This document shows positions 36,601 to 47,400 of a stretch of DNA of 64,000 nucleotides, one piece after another. The stretch is from Nectonema munidae (lineage: Eukaryota; Nematomorpha; Nectonematoida; Nectonematidae). Every line of letters starts with the position of its first letter. The first letter of the stretch is position 1. The stretch covers positions 85,529-149,528 of the forward strand of contig JAUIRK010000330.1 in assembly GCA_030549495.1 (NCBI GenBank), given 5' to 3'. Below the pieces are notes generated by a model. The model saw only the letters and a list, made by a program, of their open reading frames with translations. It did no database searches and was not told the origin of the DNA. The position numbers and the translations under genes were made by a program.

Positions 36601-38525
36601 ATTAATGAGAAGATTTTTCTCATTAAGGTTTTTTGCAGTCAACTAAAATCTAGTAACTCTTCCGGTCATGATGAAATTTCTAATAAAATTGGTAAATTAA
36701 CTGTACCTTTCATTTTAGAAAATTTATCACACCTTTACAACAAAATGTATAACGACTCAATTTTCCCTGAATCTTTTAAACTCACATGCATTATACCGAT
36801 TTACAAGTCAGGTGACAAAACAAAACCGGGAAACTACCGCCCAATCTCTATCTTACCTTTTTTCGGTAAATTATTTAAAAAAATTATCTACACAAAAATG
36901 AATTTCTTTATTTATAAATATAATTTGCTAAATATAAATCAATTTGGATTCAAACCAAACATGTCCACTGAGGACACAGTTGCCGCTGTTCTGATAGATA
37001 TTTACGACTCAAATGCCAACAAACTTGAAACATGCTCTATTTTCATTGACTTCAGCAAGGCATTTGACAAAGTTAACCATAAATTGCTTCTTTTTAAACT
37101 AGAAAAATTTGGATTTAGGGGTAAATTTTTAGATTTGATTAAAAATTATTTATCCAATAGAAAGTATTTTGTAAAAGTGAATGGTAAAAAATCCGAAATT
37201 AAATCTATAACTAGTGGTGTTCCACAAGGCTCCATTTTAGCACCTCTTTTTTTCAACCTTTATATAAATGATATATTTTCTCTTCAAACTTTAAATTCAA
37301 CTTTTTATTTTTATGCGGACGATTGTGTTATTATTTATAGAAATCTTAATTTGAAAAGTTGTATTAATCAATTTCACTCTCTTCTAAATAAATTTTCCAA
37401 CTGGTGCAATGAAAACTTTCTTCATATTAATTTTGATAAAACTAAATACATGATATACAACTCTCAACACTCCTCTTCCCAATTGAATCTCCCCCTCTCT
37501 GGTACTAATATTGAAAAAACATATTCTTATAATTATTTAGGAATTATTTTACAATCTAACCTTTCTTTTACATTGCATTTTAATAAAATTATTAGAGATT
37601 TCTCAATCTTCATAGGCATTGCATATAGTGTGAGAAATATGTTAACAATTCATTCAAGACTTCTTTTTTTCCATTCTTTTTTTCAATCTAAACTAAAATA
37701 TTGTACCTCTCTTTGGGCTTTTAGTAATAATACATTTATTAATAAATTGCAATCTAAGCAAAACCGCGCTCTCAAATTCATTGAGAACAGCCATTCCGCA
37801 GACACTAAAAAGATATACAATATATTAGATGTTAAACAAATAAGGTCTTTGAGTTCTTACAGCGTTTCCCCAACATGCCTAGACGTAATTGTTTTCTTTT
37901 CAACTCTATGGTTACATGGAACACTATTCCACTAAAAATTCTTTATTTAAAAAATATAAAATCATTCAAAAAAAAACTACGATCTTTTTTACTTTCTTTT
38001 AACATATGAATTTTTTTCTTTTTTTTTCCTATCATAATTTTTATATATTTTTTTTTCTTAGAATCAAATCTGTATTGTAATTAATCTTTACATAATTATT
38101 TTAACAATAATCTCTCTTTTCGCTGCCTTTTTTTGTTTTTATCATTTAGAATTGCCTGCACTATTCTCCCTTCATGAATGATCAAAGCCACTCTTAATCT
38201 CCAAAGTTCAACACTTACTCCTCAGAAAATATTATCAGCAACAATATCATAAAATTTTATATATGCATATATTTATTCGATATGTTTTTATATTTTTCTT
38301 ACTCTCATCATAGGGTTTTTTTTAATCTATCATCATTTCACTTCAATTAAATTTGATTCAACATTTCTTTTTTCTCATACTGAAATTATTTCAAAAATTC
38401 AAACAATAATTCTCTTTGTAGTTGGAAAGATGATAGATTTTTTTCCCATTCGAGCCTATAAGCATAAGTTTCTGCTCGAAAAATTTTTTTCTAATAGACC
38501 TAATAAACTTATCACTTATCACTTA
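36601..38525 (+). mobile_element. 5'-truncated LINE (non-LTR retrotransposon)
   Basis: The reverse-transcriptase frame is open from about 36601 (no ATG needed; it joins the frame with ATG at 36745). Motifs in order: LKSSNSSGHDEIS, IPIYKSGDKTKPGNYRPIS, FIDFSKAFDKVNH, SGVPQGSILAPLFFNLYIND, the catalytic YADD in FYFYADDCVIIY, and NYLGI. The frame stops at 37933-37935. The natural C-terminal tail (MPRRNCFLFN.. then TWNTIPLKIL and SFKKKLRSFL) is in another frame from about 37873 to 38008, so a frameshift lies near 37860-37875. The endonuclease and ORF1 are missing, the usual 5' truncation. The 3' end may be at the TTATCACTTATCACTTAT repeat near 38510-38525. The clade (CR1/Jockey-like) is not resolved. 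Confidence 0.88.
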
Positions 38526-38690
38526 TATTCTCTAGCCCGACTAACACTGAAAGACTTTTAACTAAAGGGCTAGAAGAATTTTATCAGTCGCTTCAGCTTT
38601 GATGAAAAGGTGAAAAAATCACAAAAATTTAACTAAACTATTAGGAAAAAAATCAAATTATTATAAGTGTGCATATTTGATAATACAGTT

Positions 38691-39940
38691 AAACCTTAAA
38701 GATTCGACCGAGCCAATAAACCATGTCTGAAAACCGTATCTAAAAGGTAGTTGCTATACAAAGGTGAAAAATAAAAATGTTTAAATTTATTACTAGTTAT
38801 TATTAACAAAAAAATTTCTAATATCAAGTTGTTTAAGTTGAGAAAGCTAATGTTCTTCAACAATTCCAGTTGCTTTTTTAGAAATTTTTAAAAGATCTTC
38901 AGATCCAACTTGAATAGAACTTTTTTTTGAGGATATTAAGGCTTTCAAATACTTGGTTCCTCTTTATTTGCTCTTCTTTATGTGTAATTTCTTCTTCATT
39001 ATAAGAAGCCCTTTAAAAATTTGTTCAGAATGTTCCTCTTCAAAAATTGTTGAAGAACTCTCATCACAGTTTATATAATCCATCCACGACACTTGTTCCA
39101 AGTGTGAAGACACATTATCAACAAATAGAAGAACTTTTCTTTTTTCTTGTATCACTTTGTTGTTGAATGACTTGAGCCAAGTGGAAAAAATTGTTGATGT
39201 CATCCATGACTTTTTGTTGTGGTAATATTTTATTGGAAGTAACTTAGCAGACTTATTTTTAAAGCAATATGGGTTTTGATACTTTCCAATGATGAGAGGT
39301 TCAAGTTTTTCTCCAGTAGCACTGCAAGCTAACAGTACAGTTACTCTAAGTTTCGACATTCGGCCACTTTTGCAACTCTCACTTTTTAATACTAACGATT
39401 GAGAAGGCAAATCTTATAAAATAGAGCTGTCTCGTCAGCGTTGAAAATATCTTTTAATTCATAACCTTCACAAAGAGAAAAATCTAAAAATCAAAATCTT
39501 TCCATCGATCAACGACAAGTGGGTCAACAGATGAAGATTCGCCATGCAAGTATGAACAATGAATGTTATGCCTTTTTTGAAAACTTTGTAGCCAACCGTT
39601 GGATGCTTTAAAATCAGTTATATTCATTTCCTCTGCAATTTGTCTTGCTTTCTCTTGAATGTAAACTCCAGTAATAGGAATTTTTTGCTTCGGGAGCCAC
39701 AAAACCATTCAAAAATTTCCTTGTTAACATCATGTTGAGCAGTTTTTCTTAAATTCACCAGTTTCATTTTTTCACTTGAACCACATTGCCATAAAGAAAG
39801 AATTTTATCTTTATTTTTAATTACATATTGTATCTGTGTTTTTCCAACTGTTCGATTTATCTGTTCTAGAATAAAGATGTTATCCTCACTACAAGGTTTT
39901 CCACAAAATCAATCAAAGGAGTGTTTTGTTATCTACCTAC
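38691..39940 (-). pseudogene. Broken Tigger/pogo-type transposase element
   Basis: On the - strand: a psq-type helix-turn-helix segment (about 39870-39770, VGKTQIQYVIKNKDKIL), a CENP-B/Tc5-type DNA-binding segment (39708-39484, with ARQIAEEMN and FKASNGWLQSFQKRHNI), then part of the DDE domain (39410-38964, with RVTVLLACSATGEKL, PLIIGKYQNP and the catalytic-type LLFVDNVSSH). The parts are in different frames. At 38689-38712 TA is followed by CAGTTAAACCTTAAAGATTC, which resembles a Tigger terminal repeat. I could not find its partner to the right, so the 5' side may be lost. It sits between the LINE and the FUBP-like gene. Confidence 0.75.
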
Positions 39941-40576
39941 CAACCTACCTTTAAATACATGAAAGAATTTGTCATTAAAATTATGAATTTTTCACAATCC
40001 GGATAATTTCATTAGATGAATACATTTTTTATCTTCTGTTAGCATAAACGAGTTATGACATATATTCACAATAAATGATAATATAGCGTTACTAAAATAT
40101 GTGCATATATATCAAAACATAAGGTTCTTATAACTAATCTACTTCATATAAGTATATATTTAGTTTTTTTCCAATTTTATATTTTGTAAACATTTTTATC
40201 CAATTGTATACAATTCCATATATTAGGTTTGGAGAGGATGTTATTGTGTATGCAAGGATTTGGGCAATATATTACAAAAATATCATTATTTTTCAAGGTG
40301 TGTAATGTAGACTTGATGAGCTCCATTTTTTAAATGATTTTTACATGAGTTTTCAAAGTTTACTTGTACAAAATATTTTCTTGCGGGAAAACTAATTTTC
40401 GAATAGCGATATATATATTATATATATATATATTTATGAAGACAAATAGAAAACACATAAAAAGTTATAATTTTGAAAGTTTTGTTAAAAAACAATTTCA
40501 TACCTAATTCTCAACTAAATTTAAGAACCTTCCTCTAAAACTATATTTCCTTAATATTAAAATAAGCAAATTATGA
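39941..40576. other. Gene-free stretch
   Basis: AT-rich with a TA microsatellite at about 40411-40433. Nothing recognised. Confidence 0.5.
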
Positions 40577-40713
40577 TTAACCTGTTAACGACCAGAATAA
40601 TTAGACGATATCTAATGTAAAGCAGAAGATTTGTATTAAAGAGCTTTGATAAACGCAGACGATTTTATTTTTGTAAAATCGACTATAGTCGACATTGGGC
40701 GTTAACGGTTTAA
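40577..40713 (-). mobile_element. piggyBac-type MITE (copy 4, GTCGAC subfamily)
   Basis: Reverse-complement copy of the element at 12140-12276, with TTAA at each end, ends TTAACCTGTTAACGACC and the GTCGACTATAGTCGAC palindrome at its right side. Very similar to copy 2 over its full length, suggesting recent spread. Confidence 0.85.
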
Positions 40714-41428
40714 TATTATCAAAAGATTTGTTTTAGTCTAAGAAAAAGGAGCTTGTTATTTGTCTGTATATGATGCGTGTATATCGCTAAGAACATTTAC
40801 AATAGCGTCTTCTTTAAATGTATTTGATCTATAACCGAATTGATTACTATTCAATAAAATGTAAGTTTATTTATAAATCAAAATAAAAGAAACAAAAGTA
40901 AATACAGACGTAACTTATACTTTAAAATGTTTATAAATTAAACTTGAAGACACATAGACCTAGAAAAAACGGGGTTTCAACAATTATGATTTAAAGAAAA
41001 ACAAGATTTTAGATACTACTATGATTTTTAAAATTTTAATAGTAAATACGCTTTATTTAAAAATTGCAATGGAATAAAATTTTTATTTTGTTAAAATCAT
41101 CTTTTGTTACATCTTCAATCTCCAATCTACCAAATCTTCAAATATTAAACTAACAAATTTAAATTCCTTGTTGAAATAAAGAATCTAAAACTTAATAATT
41201 AGAAGGATCTAATAATATATTATCCTCTAATATATTATCATAATCTTTGGATAACACTTAGAATAGTATATATATATTTATACCTACCTATCTCTTTTTC
41301 CATGTTATGAATCCTATTTAGTATATATTTTTAATACTTCATACCAAGAAATGATTTTTGGCCTAAAAATTTAAACATTTTCAAAGATTTTTTTATTTTT
41401 GATTATTTTTCTTTTTTTTTTGATTCAG
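40714..41428. other. Upstream region of the FUBP-like gene
   Basis: AT-rich with no recognisable core promoter. A strong pyrimidine tract and CAG (acceptor at 41427-41428) just before the first coding exon indicate an upstream non-coding exon or a trans-spliced leader, so the real promoter may lie further upstream. Confidence 0.4.
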
Positions 41429-41455
41429 CAAATTTTTTCCTGGTTAAGTTTTCCA

Positions 41456-44400
41456 ATGGAAAATGATGAAGCAGTCAATGGATCCGTTACAGAAGCAATT
41501 CAAAGAGCAAAATTGGTGATTTTTAATTCATCCTTTTAATTGAAAAATTTTTGAGATAAAAATGTATTTATTACATGTCTTAATTTATTAATTTTGCCAA
41601 ATAATCCAATCTCTATTTATAGAGATTTGCAAATATTGGCTAGAATAATTCTTTATAATTCTTTATTTCAAAGATATATAATTACATATAAATTCATTGT
41701 GCTTACATTTGAATTTTATTTATTTTGTAATATACAAGGCTAAATAATTTTAGATAGCTGAAAAAATTGGCGTATCTGAAGATAAGGGTCTTAAAAGAAG
41801 CGCTAGTCTTGAAAAAGAAACAGATGAAAATGGTACGGTTTTAATTTTTCGTTTTTTCTTTATATACATGATATATTCTAGTGGTTAAGTTGGTTTCGCT
41901 TTATCGTAGTTTCTCTAATGAAGCTTACTTTTTGTTTTTAGATAGTATTTTTAAAGAAAATAAAAAACACAATTCTCAAGACGATAGCAGTAATTATATT
42001 ATGATTGATCTTTGAAATTTATATCATCTATACAAATGCGTCGGAAACCGGAGGAGTGAAAGTATCGTTAAATTCAACTATATATTTACGCACAATACTA
42101 TATAGGATGAATGTGTTGTATTAACTAACACGAGTAAAGCGGGCATGATATATAATTGATTGTCACTGTCTATTAAGAAATAGTTCTTAGAAAAAAATTC
42201 GATCTAGTGTGCTAAATCACTACATCATTGAGGTGAACTTTGAATTTTTTACACTTCGGTAGTGTAGTGTGGTGTAGACCACTGGACGCGATATTCTGAG
42301 AACTTGTTCGATTCCCGATCCACCGAATTTTTTTCTGAAAATAATTTTTTGATAGATTCTGTACATCGTTTGTTTCACTTGGATTAGTTAATGCTACTAC
42401 CTTCAAGGTATTTATCTATCTTTATAGGAAAAGTAAAATTAACGGTATATTTTGGAATATTGTATAAAACTAGTTTTTTAATGCAATACAATTTTTTTTA
42501 AGTATTTTCTGAACTTCATATCTTATAACCAATATTTTCTACTAGATTTCAATGATTAAAAAATTAACTTAATTATTAACTGTTTTTTTTTTAAATTTAT
42601 TTGGGTATATGAGAAATACTCTGCTACATATCAAGTTAATATCATTTTGTAATTTTGATGAAACAGGGACTTTTTTTTATGAAACGTTCTCTGTATTTGT
42701 GTATGTATTGTCTTTTGTATTTGATTAGTACTTCTATTATTATTTTCATAAATCTGCTATGTTTTACTACAACTTCTTTTCTGCATTAATTTAAATATAT
42801 GTCATGCTTCTCTATTTTCATACTCCTTCGAAAAGTATTAGTTTCCGCCGCTTCTATATGTATGTTCACGTTTTTTTTATTATGTATTTTTAATTTTTTT
42901 AGAAGTAAAATCTTTGAATGCCTCAAATTCCAATATAACTCTAACGAATTCGTATGATTTTTAAATGAAATTAGTTATTCTATTTTCTAAAAAAGCATTT
43001 TAAATCTTTCAAATTATTAATTTTATTATTAGAGCGTCACAGGTTGTCACATCGGAATATCTTGTTCCAGATCATCTTGTTGGCCTTGGTAATATTAATT
43101 TTTATATAGAATTTTTGGCATTTATAGATTTTATTTCATTGTAGTAATTGGTAAAGGCGGAGAAAACCTCTCAAAATGTTCCTCAGAAACTGGTATAGTG
43201 AGCGTTCAGTTCGCTCAAAGTATTTGTTTTTTATATATTAGTTTTTTAATTTTGAATTTTATTCTTTTTTTAACATATTTTTTAGATTTTTTTAGTCGAG
43301 TTAAATTCAGAATTTGAATTCTGGAATAAAAAATTGGTTATTAGAAAATTTTAAATTATATTTAGCAAATATAAAACCAGTGTATTCTTTTAGATTAATT
43401 TAATTTTTTTCAGTTATAGTAATCAACAGGGATAAAACTATCAAACTTTTGATTATAGAGAATACTTTTTTATATAGTTATGTGTTATAGAAATATTTGC
43501 TATGCTGAAAAATGTTTGGGTTCTTGTTCAAATTACTGGCAAAATTACTTCTTCCGATCAAATATTGCTCAACTTTGCATTATTGTATCAATGAGGTGGA
43601 AATTAATGAAAAGAAATTTTAAATTTTATTTCTAACACTTATTCTTAAAACAAGAAAAGTAATAAGGAGGAAAATCTACTCAACAAGACACTTAAATACT
43701 AAAAAAAGATAGAGAATTGAGGAAATTGAAAATTATGGGGGGGGGGGGGAAGGGGGAATTTTTCAATAATAGAATCATTAATGAAATATAAAATTACAAA
43801 CATTTAGCAAAATATGCAATAGAAGTACTGGAGTAAAACGCCACCTTCTCTCTTTGGTGCAAGTAAAACATAGTTCGATGTGCCAAGGTAAAATGAATAG
43901 TGAATGTGTTCAATCTAAATTTTTCAAAGTGAAACTAAAATCTTCAAATCAAGAAGAATAGGCCTCGAGCTTCTTTGGGATTTTAGGTCTTGGTCGGAGT
44001 CTTACAAAATTTTGATATTTCCCATCACTAATATTTACAAACTGTTAGGTTACTGTATTAGGATTACTGAGTTTTTTCCAGAGTAAAGTTTTGAGTTCTC
44101 TTCAATGTATCGATGTCAAATATTTTTAATTGTGTAAAACGAATTTCTTTTTTCACTTCCTGTGCGATTTGTAATTGATTTTTTTCATTATCTTTGTTTC
44201 AAGTTTCCCGTTTCAAAAATTAGTTACTAACTTATTGATTTTTGATAGATGATTTTTAAAATTAAATTCTCGCAAAATACCATGGTTTTTTAACTCTAAT
44301 GAATTTAAAAAGCAAAAAAACTCGTATTCCATGATAGAATGATTGAATGCAAATTTTGACTGTGTTTTCGCTAAAATAAACTAAAGTATCGTTTCCATTT

Positions 44401-47400
44401 TAAATAGTAGGTTGGAAGAAGCTCTTTACACTATCAATTTATTATAAGAAATACTTTAATTTTAAACAAAAATTTAAGGTAAAGTGGCTGATATGTATTA
44501 TGGAAAATTTAGACTTCTAGATTTTGAATGTTCATCAATCCATGTTTATTCAACCTTTCAGATCCCTTATCCATTTCATGGATTCAGAATGGGAAGGGGA
44601 AACACATTTTCCCTATACGATTTCTATTCTGATACTTGAAAAAACCTAATTCTCACGATTTGCGTTTTTCAAAAAAATGTTAAAATCATTATTTTAATTC
44701 GTATATGAAAAATAACATATGATCTTTGAAACCCGAAGGGGCCGCTGGCAAAGAATGCGTTCTAGATGATGAAATATATTAATTTGAAAATTGTAGTTTT
44801 AAGTTAAATTTAAAATAAATTTACTATAAACATCAAAAACATTTAAAATACTGAAAAAGTATTTGATCGTATAAATCTTTCCTTCTAGAAGCTTGGTCAT
44901 TGTGAACTGTGAAAGTCGCAACCTTTTACTAAGCCCTCAAATTTACCGTTAACTGCGTGCTCAAAACGACAATATAAAAATTGAATAAATTTTATTCGTT
45001 GTTATTAAATCTATTCAATCAGTATAATTGTAAAATTTTATAAAATGTAAGTATTGGAATACACAAATAAATATATGTTCATAATGCTCGACGGTCAATT
45101 TTTGGTATTTATGGGTAAAACATTTCGATATTTCTAGTGTTAGTGCTAGGCAGACTTAAAACTACAATATAACCGGAGGATCAGCTCCTCCGTGCGCCAT
45201 AAACTTGGGGTAACAAGTTTGATATGGAAGAAGGCGTATAAAGCATACACTGCTTATCCCTGTGTGTCGAACCAATGAGGGAAAGGTTGTCCAGGGGTGG
45301 TGGTCTGAGATAAAGACGTTGACCGTGATAATTTGATGAAATATTCCTTGAATTGTAGTTATATTGGTTAAATAACATTTTTAGATAGTGGAGGAATGCC
45401 GTATAGGAAATGCATGATTTCTGGATTGCCAGAGTCAATCAAGTATGAAATTGGGTTTGACTATTTTATTTCATTCTCTTTACACTTTGCCTAAATTAAG
45501 TAAGGCCAAGTCTTTCATAGATGAAGTGGTGTCACAAGCAGATAGCAAGGACAAGAGTAACCAACGCGTAGCGAAGCCCCCTGATGGCTCCATAACTTGT
45601 CGGTTGTCCGTTTCAAACGATAAGGTTGGTCTCATTATCGGACAAAAAGGCGCTACTATTATTAAAATTCAGGTAGCTTTATTTACAAGTCATCTCATTC
45701 TTCTTTCTCATAATTTTTTTCTTACCAAGACAGAAGCACAAGTTAGCATGCTAATGATACAAGATGGAGTTTATTTATACTCTCCAGAGAAAGAACTTAA
45801 AATTATTGGTCTTCCTGAAAACATTAAGGTTTTTTTTTATTTTGAACGAATATTCTGAACTAGCTTTGTGTTGACACAACCGAATTTCAAAATGCTAGGG
45901 CAGTTTTGTCTTTATTGTTGTAATTGTGAAAGAATATACTATTACCCTCAGTATTTTCTCCTTATCATCAAAAGATATTTACAAAATATAAATTTCGATA
46001 TCTTTAATCCTACAAAGTTATTCAGAATTATGAACAAAAAATGAAGTGAATGAAATTTTCCTAAAATATAAAAATTAGAATTTTTTTATTCTTTAAAAAA
46101 AAGATTTTTTTTACTTTGAGCAAGATTTAATTTTTCTTTTATTTTAGTGAAAATAAAAAAATATGAACTTGGGATAAAAGGAATAATCCCCAGCTAATAT
46201 ACATTACTGAGAATGCTAATTTACTTCTAGTTTAGCGATATATTCGACTTATACGATTCCCAGTTAAGCGTGGGAATTTAAGACTTTGATATAACGATAT
46301 TTCTATTTTATTTCAAACCCACATTTATTTGGTAACTTTTATTTTATTTTTAATATTTACTATTTCTTCTTTATTCACATAGAGTCGTTATTTCTAGGTT
46401 TTCAGTTTTGACCTAAAAAAAAGGTTAGGTAGATTTTTTCAAGTTAAAAGTACCTATGATATCAAAATTAACGATAACAGTTTGTAAACAATGACCTACA
46501 AGAAATTTTGTTTTTTAACAAAGGTTGATATATAATTTGGAAGCGACTATAATTTTACTAACACACAAAAATAAAATAACTTTCCTTAAGTATATTTTGA
46601 AAGGTTGAAATGTATTGATACCTCTACCTTTTTATTTTATTCTGAAATGTTATTTCTTGTTAAAGGAATAGTCGCTTAGATTTCATGACTCTTCGAATAA
46701 AGGCGTTCAATTATTACGCACATCCTAATTTTGATCTGATCCTAAATTTTAAACTGTCCCTTGACTTTGATAAATACCTTGAACACTCGTGTTTCATCAG
46801 CTAATGTGAATGATACGCATCCCAATTACAAGTTATTATTCTCAAAATCTGAATTAATTTTATAATTATAAAATAATTATAATTATAGAATAATTATAGC
46901 TATTATTCTATTATTCATTCCTTTGAGGACCAGTGGGACACTAGTCTCCCAAGAAATGAAAATCGTCTGCTTTGAATATATAAAATTCCATTGAAAAAGA
47001 AAGCAGACGAATCGCCTTCTTTCGTGACCAGAAAAATCAGACGATATTTATTAAAAAGCAGAAGATTCATATACAAAACTATTTGAAAAAGCAGACGAAG
47101 GTAAAATTGTTTATGTATCATATATATGATACACTGGTCACGAAAGGGTTAACTTAAAAAGCCAGTAGTACCTACTACATATAATAAGGGAGCAGTACCT
47201 TTATCTTCTAAGAGATAAATAGAATATTTATTATTATATAATAATAATAATATAAATTAAGATTAATTATATAAAATATTTATATTAATATATGCGTTTT
47301 GCCTATTTTCGTTCACACACTTTTCTATTTCAACTTTTTTTTCCTTTTTAAGAAAGCCAGAGATATGCTAAATGATGTTCTACTTCAGCACGTATGACTT

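Noticed and set aside
42255-42332. Functional tRNA gene
   Set aside because: The acceptor-like stem pairs, but the T stem does not and the anticodon arm is unclear.
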